In this document: in pieces, positions 33,111-45,401 of the stretch
Position numbering within the stretch: position 1 is the stretch's first letter
Layout: each line of letters begins with the position of its first letter
NCBI RefSeq assembly: GCF_916618955.1
Contig: NZ_OU745390.1
Location: 2,294,001 to 2,358,000 of the forward strand
Direction of reading: 5' to 3'
Source of the DNA: Pseudomonas sp. Marseille-Q3773
GTDB lineage: Bacteria; Pseudomonadota; Gammaproteobacteria; Pseudomonadales; Pseudomonadaceae
Length of the DNA: 64,000 nucleotides
Translations under genes and position numbers: made by a program
Notes under the pieces: generated by a model
The model's database searches: none
The model's input: only the letters and a program-made list of their open reading frames with translations
Told to the model about the DNA's origin: nothing

Positions 33111-34502
33111 TCAGCTGTTCTGCGAACCTTCGAACCAGGCGAGCTTGTCACGCAACTGCACCACTTCGCCGACAATCACCAAGGTCGGCGCATGCACTTC
33201 ATGCCGGGCCACCAGCTCAGGCAAATCCGCCAGGGTACCGGTGAACACCCGCTGATTACGCGTGGTCCCCTGCTGTACCAGCGCTGCCGGGGTAGTGGCC
33301 GCGCGGCCATGACGAATCAGCTCGGCACAGATGGTCGGCAAACCGACCAGGCCCATGTAGAACACCAGGGTCTGCGCCGGTGCCACCAGGTCATCCCAAG
33401 GCAGGTTGCTGGTGCCATCCTTCAGGTGCCCGGTCACGAAACGCACCGACTGGGCATAGTCGCGGTGGGTCAGCGGAATCCCGCCATAGGCGGAACAGCC
33501 ACTGGCCGCGGTAATGCCCGGCACCACCTGGAACGGGATACCCTGCCCGGCCAGCTCTTCGATCTCTTCGCCGCCGCGCCCGAAAATGAACGGGTCGCCG
33601 CCCTTCAGGCGCAATACCCGCTTGCCCTGTTGGGCCAGGTCGACCAGCAGGCGGTTGATCTGGTCCTGCGGCACGGCATGGTCGGCACGGCGCTTGCCCA
33701 CATAGATACGCTCGGCGTCGCGCCGGCACATCTCGATGATCGCCGGTGCCACCAGGCGGTCGTACAGCACCACATCGGCCTGTTGCATCAGGCGCAAGGC
33801 ACGGAAGGTCAGCAGGTCCGGATCGCCCGGGCCCGCACCCACCAGATACACCTCACCGCCCTGCTGCACCGGCGCACCGTCCACCATCGCCTGTAACAGG
33901 CGCTCGGCCTCGGCGCCCTGCCCGGCCAGCTGGCGTTCGGCAATCGGGCCCTGGAACACGGTTTCCCAGAAGCCGCGGCGCTGGTTGACATCCGGGTACA
34001 AGGATTTGACCTTGTGCCGGAAACGCGCTGCCAACCCGGCCAGCTCGCCATAGGCCGATGGAATCCAGGCCTCGAGCTTGGCGCGAATCAAGCGCGCCAG
34101 CACCGGCGCATCACCGCCGCTGGAAACTGCAATCACCAAGGGCGAGCGGTCGACGATCGCCGGGAAGATCACCGTGCACAGGGCCGGCGCATCAACCACA
34201 TTGACCGGCAGGCTGAGGGCCTGCGCATCAGCCGACACCTGGGCGTTGAGCCCGGTGTCGTCGGTGGCCGCGATCACCAGCCGGCAACCGACCAGGTCGG
34301 CTGCCTGATAGCCACGCACCAGCACCTCACCGCCACCTTCCCGGGCCAGCGCGGCCAGTTGGCCGTCGACCTCCGGTGCCACCACGCGCAGCGCGGCCCC
34401 GGCATCGGCCAGCAGGCGCGCCTTGCGCAAGGCGATTTCACCGCCGCCGACGACCAGCACGCGGCCACCCTGCAGCTTGTGGAACAGCGGCAGGTAATCC
34501 AT
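33111..34502 (-). CDS. cysG: Siroheme synthase CysG
   Basis: A 463-residue trifunctional enzyme. The N-terminal half (1-about 205) is precorrin-2 dehydrogenase/ferrochelatase, with the Rossmann motif [17 protein letters not shown] and [14 protein letters not shown]. The C-terminal half (about 215-463) is SAM-dependent uroporphyrinogen-III methyltransferase, with [34 protein letters not shown], and [20 protein letters not shown]. Together they convert uroporphyrinogen III to siroheme for sulfite and nitrite reductases. Its ATG follows the serS stop with no gap, so the two are read from one mRNA. Confidence 0.97.
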   Translation of the reverse strand: MDYLPLFHKLQGGRVLVVGGGEIALRKARLLADAGAALRVVAPEVDGQLAALAREGGGEVLVRGYQAADLVGCRLVIAATDDTGLNAQVSADAQALSLPVNVVDAPALCTVIFPAIVDRSPLVIAVSSGGDAPVLARLIRAKLEAWIPSAYGELAGLAARFRHKVKSLYPDVNQRRGFWETVFQGPIAERQLAGQGAEAERLLQAMVDGAPVQQGGEVYLVGAGPGDPDLLTFRALRLMQQADVVLYDRLVAPAIIEMCRRDAERIYVGKRRADHAVPQDQINRLLVDLAQQGKRVLRLKGGDPFIFGRGGEEIEELAGQGIPFQVVPGITAASGCSAYGGIPLTHRDYAQSVRFVTGHLKDGTSNLPWDDLVAPAQTLVFYMGLVGLPTICAELIRHGRAATTPAALVQQGTTRNQRVFTGTLADLPELVARHEVHAPTLVIVGEVVQLRDKLAWFEGSQNS

Positions 34503-35795
<1,293 letters not shown>

Positions 35796-35813
35796 TTATG
35801 TGTAGGTGTTGGT

Positions 35814-36188
35814 TCAGAATCGGGTCAGGGACAGGCCGGCCCAGGTCGCGAGCAGCCCGCCCACCACGCTGATACCGGTATAGCCCAGCGCCAGCGGCAC
35901 TTGCCCGCTCTCCAGCAGGCGTACGGTATCCAGCGAAAAGGAGGAAAACGTCGTCAGGCCGCCCAGGAAGCCGACGATCAGCCCGGCGCGCAGTTCGATC
36001 GGCACCATCGGCTTGTGCAGGAACAGGCCGTAGAGCAGGCCGATCAGCAGGCAGCCAACCAGGTTGACCGCCAGCGTACCGAGATAGAAGTGCCGTGGCC
36101 AGTGGGCAACCACCCAGTTGGAGGTGGCGAAGCGCAACAAGGTACCGGCAATACCGCCCGCGCTGACAGCGGCGATCAATGCAATCAC
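35814..36188 (-). CDS. crcB: Fluoride channel CrcB (Fluc)
   Basis: A 124-residue four-helix membrane protein. The fluoride-pore signature [21 protein letters not shown] is intact, with its Phe box and the preceding Asn ([11 protein letters not shown]). Fluc channels work as antiparallel dimers and let toxic fluoride out of the cell. Its ATG overlaps the rarA stop by four bases, so it is translationally coupled. No fluoride riboswitch is expected or seen, because it lies inside an operon. Confidence 0.95.
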   Translation of the reverse strand: MIALIAAVSAGGIAGTLLRFATSNWVVAHWPRHFYLGTLAVNLVGCLLIGLLYGLFLHKPMVPIELRAGLIVGFLGGLTTFSSFSLDTVRLLESGQVPLALGYTGISVVGGLLATWAGLSLTRF

Positions 36189-37510
36189 GGTTTTCTCCGC
36201 TGTCTGGGGCTGCTGCGGTCGAGGTCGGCCAGGTGCCGCAGCTTCTCGCCAATCTTCAATTCCAGGCCACGCGGCACTGGCTGGTAGTACTGGCGCGGTT
36301 CGAGCGCTTCGGGGAAGTAATCCTCACCGGCGGCGTAGGCGTCGGGCTCGTCGTGGGCGTAGCGGTACTCGTCGCCGTAGCCCAGTTGCTTCATCAGTTT
36401 GGTCGGGGCATTGCGCAGGTGCAGCGGCACTTCCAGCGAACCGTGTTCGGCGGCCTCGCGCAGGGCGGCCTTGAAGCCCATGTACACCGCATTGCTCTTT
36501 GGCGCGCAGGCCAGGTAGGTGATGGCCTGGGCCACCGCCAGCTCGCCTTCGGGGCTGCCCAGGCGCTCCTGCACGTCCCAGGCTGCCAGGCACAGGCTGA
36601 GCGCGCGCGGGTCGGCGTTGCCGATGTCTTCGCTGGCCATGCGCACCACGCGGCGGGCGATGTACAGCGGGTCGCAGCCGCCGTCGAGCATGCGCGCGAA
36701 CCAGTACAGGGCACCATCCGGATTGGAGCCGCGCACCGACTTGTGCAGCGCGGAAATCTGGTCATAGAACGCCTCGCCGCCCTTGTCGAAACGGCGGCGG
36801 CTGTCACCGAGCAGGCTTTGCAGCATCTCGACGCCGATCTCGCTGCCGTCCTCGGCAAGGTCGGAGGCATTCTCGAGGAAGTTGAGCATCCGCCGGCCAT
36901 CGCCATCGGCAGCCGCCATCAGCATTTTGAAGGCGTCATCGCTGACGCGCAGGTTGCGCTTGCCCAGGCCGCGCTCCTCGCTCAGGGCGCGGTTGACCAG
37001 TTTGCGCAGCGCCGCCTCGTCCAGGCTCTTGAGCACGTACACCCGGGCCCGCGACAGCAGCGCATTGTTCAGCTCGAACGACGGGTTTTCGGTGGTAGCG
37101 CCAATGAACAGCAGGGTGCCGTCTTCCACGTACGGCAGGAAGGCGTCCTGCTGCGACTTGTTGAAGCGGTGCACTTCGTCGACGAACAGGATGGTGCGCC
37201 GGCCATACTGGCCTGCCTGCTGCTTGGCCACCTCGACCGCCTGGCGTATTTCCTTCACCCCGGCGAGTACCGCCGACACCGTTTCGAAGTGCGCATCGCA
37301 GAACTGCGCCAGCAACCGCGCCAGGGTGGTCTTGCCTACCCCTGGCGGCCCCCAGAAGATCATCGAATGCAGCGCACCCTGCTCCAGCGCCTCGCGCAGC
37401 GGTTTGCCGCGCGCCAGCAGATGCTCCTGGCCGACGTACTCGTCCAGGTTGGACGGGCGCAGGCGGGCGGCCAGGGGCTGGGCGACGGGTTCGCTTCGAA
37501 ACAGGTCCAT
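36185..37510 (-). CDS. rarA: Replication-associated recombination protein RarA (MgsA)
   Basis: A 441-residue AAA+ ATPase of the clamp-loader-like RarA/MgsA/WRNIP1 family, which acts at stalled replication forks. Walker A is GPPGVGKT at 54-61, Walker B is [11 protein letters not shown] with the sensor block [12 protein letters not shown]. The C-terminal tetramerisation region includes [26 protein letters not shown] and the typical ALNxR-like [13 protein letters not shown] end. It follows lolA by 12 bp. Confidence 0.96.
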   Translation of the reverse strand: MDLFRSEPVAQPLAARLRPSNLDEYVGQEHLLARGKPLREALEQGALHSMIFWGPPGVGKTTLARLLAQFCDAHFETVSAVLAGVKEIRQAVEVAKQQAGQYGRRTILFVDEVHRFNKSQQDAFLPYVEDGTLLFIGATTENPSFELNNALLSRARVYVLKSLDEAALRKLVNRALSEERGLGKRNLRVSDDAFKMLMAAADGDGRRMLNFLENASDLAEDGSEIGVEMLQSLLGDSRRRFDKGGEAFYDQISALHKSVRGSNPDGALYWFARMLDGGCDPLYIARRVVRMASEDIGNADPRALSLCLAAWDVQERLGSPEGELAVAQAITYLACAPKSNAVYMGFKAALREAAEHGSLEVPLHLRNAPTKLMKQLGYGDEYRYAHDEPDAYAAGEDYFPEALEPRQYYQPVPRGLELKIGEKLRHLADLDRSSPRQRRKP

Positions 37511-37522
37511 GGCGGGCTCTGG

Positions 37523-38146
37523 TTACTCCTTGATGACGTCCGCGCCTTGCGGGATGTCGAACTTGAACTTGCTGTCCGGCACCGCCTGGTTGGCCTTGAC
37601 ACCATTGAACAGGATATTGGTGCGCTGGCCGACGCTGTCGATCAGCTGCATGTCATTGATCAGGCCTTTGCGGAACGACACGCGCAGCGAGTCGAACAGA
37701 GTGTCCTTGGTCTTCGGCTTGAGGGTGAAGTCCATCACTTCGCCCTGCTCCTTCGAAGTGATATCGAAGCTCTGGCTGATCTTCGACACGTCGCCGGACA
37801 GCAGCAGCGCCGGGGTCTGGTTCAAGCGTACATCGAGCTTCTTGATGGTCGCCTGCTCCAGGTCCGGGTCCCACAAGGTGACGTTCTTGCCGTCGGAGAC
37901 CACCACCTGCTCCTGCGGGGCGTCGGTATGCCAGTAGAACAGGCCCGGGCGCTTCACCGTCATCTTGCCGGAGGTTTCCTGCAGGCTGGTGCCACCGGCA
38001 TCCAGGGTCAGCTGGGAAAAGTTGGCCTCGATGGTCTGCGACTTTTCCAGCAGTTGGGTCAGGCGTTGTACATCTTGCTCACCGGCATAGGCCGTAACCG
38101 TGCCCAGGGTCAGGGCAGAAACCAGCAGCATGCGAATCGCGCGCAT
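37523..38146 (-). CDS. lolA: Outer-membrane lipoprotein carrier LolA
   Basis: A 207-residue periplasmic chaperone with a signal peptide ([20 protein letters not shown], cleaved near residue 22). It carries lipoproteins from LolCDE to LolB. Family features are [45 protein letters not shown] and a [17 protein letters not shown] stretch. GAGGA six bases upstream selects the ATG at 38146; two in-frame ATGs lie further upstream. It follows ftsK and precedes rarA in a long minus-strand operon. Confidence 0.96.
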   Translation of the reverse strand: MRAIRMLLVSALTLGTVTAYAGEQDVQRLTQLLEKSQTIEANFSQLTLDAGGTSLQETSGKMTVKRPGLFYWHTDAPQEQVVVSDGKNVTLWDPDLEQATIKKLDVRLNQTPALLLSGDVSKISQSFDITSKEQGEVMDFTLKPKTKDTLFDSLRVSFRKGLINDMQLIDSVGQRTNILFNGVKANQAVPDSKFKFDIPQGADVIKE

Positions 38147-38209
38147 GGGAATCCTCATCGAGCATTGAAATAGGCCGGGCACCACCGTTGGTGCCCGGCA
38201 AGGTGTTCA

Positions 38210-40723
38210 TCAGTCGCGCGGGCCGCCCGGGGCTATCACTTCCCGCGAGCCGTTGCTGTTCATGGGGGTGACCACGCCAGCCATTTCCATGGCTTCGATC
38301 ATGCGCGCCGCGCGGTTGTAGCCGATCTTCAGTTTGCGCTGCACCGCCGAGATAGATGCACGGCGGCTTTCCAGCACGAACTGCACGGCCTCATCATACA
38401 GGGCGTCACTTTCCGAATCATCGCCATCGCCGCCACCGCCGCTGCCGCCATCGAAGCCACTGCCGGCCTCCTCGACACCGTTGAGGATGTCGTCGTTGTA
38501 GTCCGGGGCGCCGCGCAGCTTCCACGCCTCCACCACACGGTGCACCTCGTCGTCGGAGACGAACGCGCCGTGCACACGGATCGGCAGGCTGGTGCCCGGC
38601 GGCATGTACAGCATGTCACCATGGCCCAGCAGCTGTTCGGCGCCGCCCTGGTCGATGATGGTCCGCGAGTCGATCTTGCTCGACACCTGGAATGCCATGC
38701 GGGTCGGGATGTTGGCCTTGATCAGGCCGGTGATCACGTCCACCGAGGGGCGCTGGGTGGCGAGGATCAGGTGGATACCGGCCGCGCGCGCCTTCTGCGC
38801 GATACGGGCGATCAGCTCTTCGACCTTCTTGCCGACGATCATCATCATGTCGGCGAACTCGTCGACGATCACCACGATGGTCGGCAGGGTCTTCAGCGCC
38901 GGCGGCTCGTCGTCCATGCTCTCGCGACGGTACAGCGGGTCATGGATGATTTCGCCGGCTTCCTGGGCGTCCTTGATCTTGCGGTTGAAGCCGGCCAGGT
39001 TACGCACGCCCATGGCCGCCATCAGCTTGTAGCGCCGCTCCATCTCGGCCACGCTCCAGCGCAGGGCGTTGGCGGCGTCCTTCATGTCGGTGACCACCGG
39101 GCACAGCAGGTGCGGAATGCCTTCGTAGATCGACAGTTCGAGCATTTTCGGGTCGATCATGATCAGCCGCGCGTCTTCCGGGCTGGACTTGAACAGAATC
39201 GACAGGATCATCGCGTTCACACCCACCGACTTACCGGAACCGGTAGTACCAGCCACCAGCAGGTGTGGCATCTTGGCCAGGTCGGTGATCACCGGCTTGC
39301 CACCGATGTCGTGGCCCAGGGCCAGGGTGACCGGCGATTTCTGCTCGTCGTACTGCGGCGTGGCCAGTACTTCGGAGAAACGCACCATCTGCCGGTTTTC
39401 GTTGGGGATCTCGATACCTACGGTGGTCTTGCCGGGAATGACCTCGACCACCCGCACGCTGGTCACCGCCAGCGAACGCGCCAGGTCCTTGGCCAGGTTG
39501 GCGATGCGGCTGACCTTCACGCCAGCGGCCGGCTGGATCTCGTAACGGGTGATCACCGGGCCCGGGTGGATCGAGTCCACCGTCACTTCCACGCCGAATT
39601 CCTTGAGCTTGATTTCCAGCAGCTGGCCGACACCGGCGAGCGATTCTGGGGAATACTCGATCTTCTTCTGTTCGGCCGGGTCGAGGATGGAGATGGACGG
39701 CAAGGTGCCTTCCACGGCACTGTCGATGAACAGCGGCGCCTGTTTCTCCTTCATTACCCGCTTGCTCGGTTCCGCTGCCCTGGCGGCAGATGGCGGGACG
39801 ATTGTCGGGGCCGCGGGTTGTTCACGCTGCACCGTTGGCTCGCGTGACACTACCGGCTCGCGCGCTGCAATGGCCTCGCGCGCCACCACAGGCTCGCGCG
39901 ACAGGGTAGGCTCGCGTGGCTCGACCGGTTGCGCGGGGGCTTCCTCACGCTTGAACAGGCGCTCGCGCAGCGCCGGCCGTGCCGGCTGCTCGTGCTTGTC
40001 GGCAGCCGGTACCGGTGCAGCCTTGAATACGGGTTCGTCCTCGCGCAGTTGCGCCTCCAGGCGCTTGCGCTCGTTGCGGGCTTCCCACCAGCGGGTGGCG
40101 GCGCCTTGCATCAGCTCGAACAGGTCGAGGGTGATCTTGCCGGTCAGGTCCATCACCTTGAACCACGACAGGTCGGTGAACACCGTCAGGCCGAACAGGA
40201 ACAGGGCAATGAACATCAACGTGCTGCCCTGCACGTTCAGCAGGTTGCGCGCCAGGTCACCCAGGCTCTCGCCCAGTGCGCCACCGGCGGAGAACGGCAT
40301 GCTCGCCGGCGGGTGGAAATGGATATGCGCCAGCGCCGCACCGGACAGCACCAGGAACACCAGGCCGATCAGCCGCCAGGAGAACAGCCAGCCGCTCCAG
40401 TCCCAGGGCTGGTGGCGTTCGCGGAAGATCTGCCAGGTCTTGATCGCCAGCAGCAGCGGGAAGATATAGGCGAAGTAGCCCAGCACCATGAACAGGATGT
40501 CGGCGAAGTAGGCACCGGCGCGCCCGGCGGCGTTCTGCACCTGCTCGACGTTGCTGGTGTGGCTGAAGCCCGGGTCCGACGTGTCGTAGGTGAGCAGCGC
40601 CATCCACAGGTACAGGCACAGGGCGCCGACAGCGATCAGCGCACCTTCCTTGAGGCGATAATGCAGCTGCTGCCGCCACAGAGGCACGGGCAAGGGAGCT
40701 GGGGTTGCGGTGGATTTCTTCAA
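38210..40723 (-). CDS. ftsK: DNA translocase FtsK
   Basis: An 837-residue protein. Four to five membrane helices lie within residues 25-205, followed by a charged linker, the RecA-type motor (Walker [22 protein letters not shown] as Walker B), and a C-terminal winged-helix gamma domain (about 775-837; [22 protein letters not shown]) that reads KOPS DNA. It links cell division to dimer resolution at dif. The linker has a tandem four-to-eight-residue pattern of the type REPVVAREP. The start is probably the TTG at 40723 (giving KKSTATPAP), with AGGA upstream; an earlier in-frame start lacks similarity to the family. Confidence 0.96.
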   Translation of the reverse strand: MKKSTATPAPLPVPLWRQQLHYRLKEGALIAVGALCLYLWMALLTYDTSDPGFSHTSNVEQVQNAAGRAGAYFADILFMVLGYFAYIFPLLLAIKTWQIFRERHQPWDWSGWLFSWRLIGLVFLVLSGAALAHIHFHPPASMPFSAGGALGESLGDLARNLLNVQGSTLMFIALFLFGLTVFTDLSWFKVMDLTGKITLDLFELMQGAATRWWEARNERKRLEAQLREDEPVFKAAPVPAADKHEQPARPALRERLFKREEAPAQPVEPREPTLSREPVVAREAIAAREPVVSREPTVQREQPAAPTIVPPSAARAAEPSKRVMKEKQAPLFIDSAVEGTLPSISILDPAEQKKIEYSPESLAGVGQLLEIKLKEFGVEVTVDSIHPGPVITRYEIQPAAGVKVSRIANLAKDLARSLAVTSVRVVEVIPGKTTVGIEIPNENRQMVRFSEVLATPQYDEQKSPVTLALGHDIGGKPVITDLAKMPHLLVAGTTGSGKSVGVNAMILSILFKSSPEDARLIMIDPKMLELSIYEGIPHLLCPVVTDMKDAANALRWSVAEMERRYKLMAAMGVRNLAGFNRKIKDAQEAGEIIHDPLYRRESMDDEPPALKTLPTIVVIVDEFADMMMIVGKKVEELIARIAQKARAAGIHLILATQRPSVDVITGLIKANIPTRMAFQVSSKIDSRTIIDQGGAEQLLGHGDMLYMPPGTSLPIRVHGAFVSDDEVHRVVEAWKLRGAPDYNDDILNGVEEAGSGFDGGSGGGGDGDDSESDALYDEAVQFVLESRRASISAVQRKLKIGYNRAARMIEAMEMAGVVTPMNSNGSREVIAPGGPRD

Positions 40724-41168
40724 AACGCGTCTATTCCTGCGCGTGCTGCGCGTCCAATAGTGATCGGCCGGCGGTGCGGCCAATGAACCACTACTTTTAA
40801 CATTACTGCCCGCCGGCCGCCATGGCGGGGCGCCGTATGGGGGCTTGGCCGGGGACGACTTTCACATAGCTGCAATTTGACCACGCATTGTCTTCTGTGA
40901 CAAAGGCTTATGCTGTGTTTTTGCACAGGTGTGACAGCAAATGTGGCGGATGGTGCCTGTGCTTCGCTGAATGTGTAGGAAATTGCCTTTTTTCATCGCC
41001 TGTGCCGGCCATTTCGTGACCATGCCCCTTTCCACGAGCCGGGTGCAAACCGTGATGGCTGCTGGGTTCCCGTGGGAGCGGGCGTGCCCGCGAAGAAGCC
41101 AAAGAGATTGACCCTGCTTGCCACCCAAGCCATGCTGCCCGCTCCCCTCCCCCACCACACGATAGACC
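40724..41168. other. ftsK-aat divergent gap with one REP unit
   Basis: No gene is seen. A single REP core (GTGGGAGCGGGCGTGCCCGC, 41072-41091) lies at the aat side. The ftsK side should hold the promoter for the ftsK-lolA-rarA-crcB-serS-cysG unit, but no convincing -35/-10 pair stands out. Confidence 0.5.
41069..41095. repeat. Single REP core before aat
   Basis: One copy of CGTGGGAGCGGGCGTGCCCG followed by CGAAG, about 75 bases before the aat start. No inverted partner is seen within 100 bases, unlike the paired units elsewhere. Confidence 0.65.
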
Positions 41169-41849
41169 ATGCTCACCTGGCTGACCCGCGACTCGCTGAC
41201 CTTCCCACCCTTGGAAAAAGCCTTGCACGAGCCCAACGGCCTGCTGGCCGCCGGCGGCGACCTGAGCCCCGAGCGCCTGGTGCAGGCTTATCGCCATGGC
41301 TGCTTCCCGTGGTACCAGGACGGCCAGCCGATCCTCTGGTGGTCGCCAGACCCTCGCACGGTGCTGTTCCCGGACCAGCTGCACGTATCGCGTTCGCTGG
41401 CCAAACTGATGCGCCAGGGCCGCTACCAGGTCAGCTTCGACACCGACTTCGCCGCCGTGATCACCGCCTGCGCCGCCCCTCGCGACTACGCCGATGGCAC
41501 CTGGATCACCGACACCATGCGCGCCGCCTATTGCGAACTGCACCGGCGCGGCATCGCCCATTCGGTGGAGGTACGCCAGGACGGTGAGCTGGTCGGCGGC
41601 CTGTACGGCCTGGCCATGGGCCAGTTGTTCTTCGGCGAATCGATGTTCAGCCGCGCCGACAATGCCTCCAAGGTCGGCTTCGTGACCCTGGTCAACCACC
41701 TGCGCCAGGCCGGCTTCGTCCTCATCGACTGCCAGATGCCGACCAACCACCTGCACAGCCTCGGCGCCGAGGCCATCAGCCGCGCCGAGTTCGCCGGCTA
41801 CCTGGCCCGCCACCTCGACCAGCCCAACAGCGCCACCTGGGTTGCCTAG
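41169..41849 (+). CDS. aat: Leucyl/phenylalanyl-tRNA-protein transferase
   Basis: A 226-residue enzyme that adds Leu or Phe from tRNA to proteins with N-terminal Arg or Lys, creating N-degrons for ClpS/ClpAP. The GNAT-like fold with signature residues is visible in [12 protein letters not shown] [42 protein letters not shown] and [18 protein letters not shown]. It is followed closely by bpt, and clpA/clpS lie 1.3 kb further, so the whole pathway is here. Confidence 0.97.
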   Translation: MLTWLTRDSLTFPPLEKALHEPNGLLAAGGDLSPERLVQAYRHGCFPWYQDGQPILWWSPDPRTVLFPDQLHVSRSLAKLMRQGRYQVSFDTDFAAVITACAAPRDYADGTWITDTMRAAYCELHRRGIAHSVEVRQDGELVGGLYGLAMGQLFFGESMFSRADNASKVGFVTLVNHLRQAGFVLIDCQMPTNHLHSLGAEAISRAEFAGYLARHLDQPNSATWVA

Positions 41850-41905
41850 GCGAGTTCCCATAGCTGGCATACACTTAAAGCAACGTCTCACCGAGGGGGT
41901 TGATC

Positions 41906-42613
41906 ATGACAGAGTTGGCGCGGTTGAAGTTCTATGCCACTCAGCCCCACTCCTGCAGCTACCTGCCCGATGAACAGGCCACCACGCTGTTCCTCGACCC
42001 CAGCCAGCCGATGGACGTGCACGTATACGCCGATCTGTCGGAGATGGGCTTCCGCCGCAGTGGCGACCACCTGTACCGCCCGCATTGCCAGAACTGCAAT
42101 GCCTGCGTACCGGCGCGCATTCCGGCGGCGCGCTTCATTCCCAACCGCCAGCAACGGCGCATCCTCAAGCGCAACGCCGACCTGACCGTGACCGCGGCAC
42201 GCCCAGCGTTCAAGGAAGAGTACTTCGACCTGTACCGGCGCTATATCGAAACGCGCCATGCCGACGGTGACATGTACCCGCCCAGCCGCGACCAGTTTGC
42301 CACCTTCCTGGTGCGCGACCTGCCGTTCTGCTGGTTCTACGAGTTCCGCCTGGAGGGCCGCCTGATGGCGGTGGCCGTGTGCGACCTGCTGCCCAACGGC
42401 CTGTCGGCGGTGTACACCTTCTACGAGCCGGAAGAAGAACGCCGCAGCCTGGGCCGCTTCGCCATCCTCTGGCAGATCACCGAAGCCCTGCGCCAGGACC
42501 TGGAGGCGGTCTACCTGGGCTACTGGATCAAGAACTGCAAGAAAATGAACTACAAGACGCAATACCGGCCTATCGAACTGTTGATCAATCAGCGCTGGGT
42601 TACCCTCAACTGA
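41906..42613 (+). CDS. bpt: Bacterial leucyl-protein transferase Bpt (Ate1-like)
   Basis: A 235-residue enzyme related to eukaryotic arginyl transferase (Ate1), which adds Leu to proteins with N-terminal Asp or Glu. The N-terminal Cys cluster [11 protein letters not shown] and [13 protein letters not shown] is conserved, as are [16 protein letters not shown] and ELYWI-like [15 protein letters not shown]. The GAGGGGG run upstream favours the ATG at 41906 over a TTG two codons earlier. It is often misnamed arginyltransferase. It lies between aat and infA. Confidence 0.93.
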   Translation: MTELARLKFYATQPHSCSYLPDEQATTLFLDPSQPMDVHVYADLSEMGFRRSGDHLYRPHCQNCNACVPARIPAARFIPNRQQRRILKRNADLTVTAARPAFKEEYFDLYRRYIETRHADGDMYPPSRDQFATFLVRDLPFCWFYEFRLEGRLMAVAVCDLLPNGLSAVYTFYEPEEERRSLGRFAILWQITEALRQDLEAVYLGYWIKNCKKMNYKTQYRPIELLINQRWVTLN

Positions 42614-42624
42614 AAGGCATTGGC

Positions 42625-42651
42625 TTGACACACAATTTTCGGGCATAATCC
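42625..42651 (+). promoter_or_regulatory. Possible infA promoter
   Basis: A perfect TTGACA at 42625-42630 is followed by TAATCC at 42646-42651. The 15-base spacer is shorter than ideal, so the assignment is tentative. The infA start is 65 bases further. Confidence 0.35.
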
Positions 42652-42715
42652 ACGCCACTTTTTTGCCCGGTGCGGTTATGCGTCGGGCCAACACTGGATC
42701 CGAGGGCTCTACTGC

Positions 42716-42934
42716 ATGTCGAAAGAAGACAGCTTCGAAATGGAAGGTACTGTCGTCGACACCCTGCCCAACACCATGTTCCGCGTGGAGTTGGAAAACG
42801 GGCACGTCGTAACCGCGCACATCTCCGGAAAGATGCGCAAGAACTACATCCGCATTCTGACTGGCGACAAGGTCCGCGTCGAACTGACGCCGTACGACCT
42901 GAGCAAGGGCCGCATCACCTACCGTGCGCGCTAA
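42716..42934 (+). CDS. infA: Translation initiation factor IF-1
   Basis: A 72-residue S1/OB-fold protein, complete and typical: [46 protein letters not shown] and [17 protein letters not shown]-1 occupies the ribosomal A site during initiation. infA next to aat, bpt and clpA is a usual gammaproteobacterial order. Confidence 0.99.
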
Positions 42935-42946
42935 GCTCAAGCCATG

Positions 42947-42976
42947 AAAAAGCCCGGCCATGTGCCGGGCTTTTTT
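42947..42976 (+). terminator. Intrinsic terminator of infA
   Basis: AAAAAGCCCGGC / GCCGGGCTTTTTT hairpin, 12 bases after the infA stop. Confidence 0.95.
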
Positions 42977-42994
42977 GTGCCTTCAGGACTTCAG

Positions 42995-43095
42995 GGGGCC
43001 GCTTTGCGGCCCTTCGCGGGCACGCCCGCTCCCACAGGGGGATAGCTATTACCCGTGGGAGCGGGCGTGCCCGCGAAGGGCCGCAAAGCGGCCCC
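42995..43095. repeat. REP pair (long palindrome) between infA and clpA
   Basis: Two REP cores in opposite orientation, each built on GTGGGAGCGGGCGTGCCCGC, plus flanking GGGGCCGC...GCGGCCC arms. The right half is close to the reverse complement of the left, so the whole unit can fold into one long hairpin. It lies between convergent gene ends. Confidence 0.85.
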
Positions 43096-43100
43096 ACCTA

Positions 43101-45371
43101 TCAAGCAACCTCAGCCGTGGTCTCGAAGTCGAACACCAGTTCGCCGTCGCGCAGGTCGACGTGAACCACGCCGCCATGCTCGGCCAGCTCGCCAAACAGG
43201 ATCTCCTCGGCCAGTGGCCGCTTGATCTTGTCCTGGATCAGCCGCGCCATCGGCCGCGCGCCCATCTGCACATCGTAGCCCGAGGCCGCCAGCCAGCCGC
43301 GGGCGGCATCGCTGACTTCCAGCAGTACACGCTTGTCTTCCAGCTGCGCCTGCAGTTCGATAAGGAACTTGTCGACGATACTCTTGATCGTCTCGTGGCT
43401 CAGGCGGCCAAACTGGATGATGGTGTCCAGGCGGTTGCGGAACTCCGGCGTGAAGCTCTTGCGGATGACTTCCATGGCATCGGACGCATGGTCCTGATGA
43501 GTGAAGCCGATCGAGGCCCGCGCGGCGGTTTCGGCACCGGCGTTGGTCGTCATGATCAGAATCACGTTACGGAAGTCGGCCTTGCGCCCGTTGTTGTCGG
43601 TCAGGGTGCCGTGGTCCATCACCTGCAGCAGCAGGTTGAAGACTTCAGGGTGAGCCTTCTCGATCTCATCGAGCAGCAATACGCAATGCGGCTGCTTGGT
43701 GATTGCCTCGGTCAGCAAGCCACCTTGGTCGAAACCGACGTAACCGGGCGGCGCACCGATCAGGCGCGACACGGTGTGACGCTCCATGTATTCGGACATG
43801 TCGAAGCGTACCAGTTCCACACCCAGCGCCTTGGCCAGCTGCCGTGCTGCTTCGGTCTTGCCGACGCCGGTCGGGCCGGCGAACAGGAACGAACCCACCG
43901 GCTTGTCTGGCGACTTGAGGCCGGCACGCGACAGCTTGATGGCGGTGGCCAGCGAATCGATGGCCGCATCCTGGCCGAACACGGTCAGCTTCAGGTCGCG
44001 CTCAAGGTTGCGCAGCAGCTCCTTGTCGGAACTGGTGACATGTTTTGGCGGAATTCGCGCGATCTTGGCAACGATGTCCTCGACCTGCGGCACGTCGATA
44101 CGCTTGACCCGGCTGGCTTCCGGCTGCAGGCGCTGGTAGGCACCGGCTTCGTCGATGACATCGATGGCCTTGTCCGGCATGTGCCGGTCATTGATATAGC
44201 GCGATGCGAGTTCGGCGGCGGCGCGCAGGGCTTCGTCGCTGTACTCGATGTTGTGGTGGCTTTCGAAGCGCCCTTTCAGGCCGCGCAGGATACCCACGGT
44301 GTCTTCCACCGACGGCTCGCTGACATCGACCTTCTGGAAGCGCCGCGCCAGGGCGCGGTCTTTCTCGAAGATGCCACGGAACTCCTGGAACGTGGTCGAG
44401 CCGATGCAACGGATTTCACCCGACGACAGCAGCGGCTTGAGCAGGTTGGACGCATCCATCACCCCGCCCGATGCCGCACCGGCACCGATGATGGTGTGGA
44501 TCTCGTCGATGAACAGGATCGCCTGCGGGCGCTTGCGCAGCTCGCCGAGCAGCGCCTTGAAGCGCTTCTCGAAATCGCCACGGTACTTGGTACCGGCCAG
44601 CAGCGCACCCAGGTCGAGGGAGTACACCACGCTCTGCGCCAGCAGGTCGGGCACCTGGCCATCGACGATTCGCTTGGCCAGGCCTTCGGCGATGGCGGTC
44701 TTGCCCACCCCGGCTTCACCCACCAGCAGCGGGTTGTTCTTGCGCCGGCGCGCCAGTATCTGCGCCACGCGCTCCACTTCCTGCTCGCGACCGACCAGCG
44801 GGTCGATACGGCCGGCACGGGCCAGCTCGTTCAGGTTGCTGGCATAGGCATCCAGCGGGTTGCTCGAAGAGGCGGTATCGCCGCCCTCATCGTCCTGCAT
44901 TTCCTGGTCGTTTTCGGAATGCGAACCATGGCCCGGCACCTTGGAGATGCCGTGGGCGATGTAGTTGACCACGTCGATGCGGGCCACGCTCTGCTGCTTG
45001 AGCAGAAACACGGCCTGGCTTTCCTGTTCGCTGAAGATCGCCACCAGCACATTGGCGCCGGTGACTTCACGCTTGCCCGAGCTCTGCACGTGGAACACGG
45101 CACGCTGCAGCACGCGCTGGAAGCCCAGGGTCGGCTGGGTCTCGCGGTCTTCGTCGTTGACCGGAATCAGTGGGGTGGTGGAATCGATGAACTCTTGCAG
45201 GTCGTGCTTGAGCTTGTCGAGATTGGCGCCACAGGCGCGCAGAACGGTCGCGGCAGCCTCATTGTCAAGGAGTGCCAGCAGCAGATGCTCGACGGTCATG
45301 AACTCATGACGCTTCGAACGGGCCTCCTTGAAGGCAAGATTGAGGGTGACTTCGAGCTCGCGGTTTAACAT
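43101..45371 (-). CDS. clpA: ClpA, ATPase unfoldase of ClpAP
   Basis: A 756-residue AAA+ protein. The N-domain spans about 1-145 (NRELEVTLNLAFKEARSKRHEFMTVEHLLLALL). D1 has Walker A GEAGVGKT and D2 has GPTGVGKT; LLLDEIEKAHPEVFN is the D2 Walker B. It unfolds substrates, especially N-degron proteins delivered by ClpS, into ClpP (not in this window). clpS lies immediately upstream with a 30-bp gap, so they form one unit. Confidence 0.99.
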   Translation of the reverse strand: MLNRELEVTLNLAFKEARSKRHEFMTVEHLLLALLDNEAAATVLRACGANLDKLKHDLQEFIDSTTPLIPVNDEDRETQPTLGFQRVLQRAVFHVQSSGKREVTGANVLVAIFSEQESQAVFLLKQQSVARIDVVNYIAHGISKVPGHGSHSENDQEMQDDEGGDTASSSNPLDAYASNLNELARAGRIDPLVGREQEVERVAQILARRRKNNPLLVGEAGVGKTAIAEGLAKRIVDGQVPDLLAQSVVYSLDLGALLAGTKYRGDFEKRFKALLGELRKRPQAILFIDEIHTIIGAGAASGGVMDASNLLKPLLSSGEIRCIGSTTFQEFRGIFEKDRALARRFQKVDVSEPSVEDTVGILRGLKGRFESHHNIEYSDEALRAAAELASRYINDRHMPDKAIDVIDEAGAYQRLQPEASRVKRIDVPQVEDIVAKIARIPPKHVTSSDKELLRNLERDLKLTVFGQDAAIDSLATAIKLSRAGLKSPDKPVGSFLFAGPTGVGKTEAARQLAKALGVELVRFDMSEYMERHTVSRLIGAPPGYVGFDQGGLLTEAITKQPHCVLLLDEIEKAHPEVFNLLLQVMDHGTLTDNNGRKADFRNVILIMTTNAGAETAARASIGFTHQDHASDAMEVIRKSFTPEFRNRLDTIIQFGRLSHETIKSIVDKFLIELQAQLEDKRVLLEVSDAARGWLAASGYDVQMGARPMARLIQDKIKRPLAEEILFGELAEHGGVVHVDLRDGELVFDFETTAEVA

Positions 45372-45401
45372 AGCTTCACCTCATACCCAAGTGGTCGGCT
45401 T

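Noticed and set aside
36179..38173. A 664-codon plus-strand frame opposite rarA and lolA
   Set aside because: Antisense shadow: no motif, no ribosome site, and both minus-strand genes are well supported.
41906..42613. Arginyl-tRNA-protein transferase
   Set aside because: Bacterial members of this family of about 235 residues are leucyl transferases (Bpt); the Ate name is inherited from the eukaryotic relatives.
42960..45368. An 802-codon open frame antisense to clpA
   Set aside because: It mirrors clpA in a GC-rich genome, has repeated His/Gln/Val-rich shadow composition and no family motifs; clpA itself is certain.
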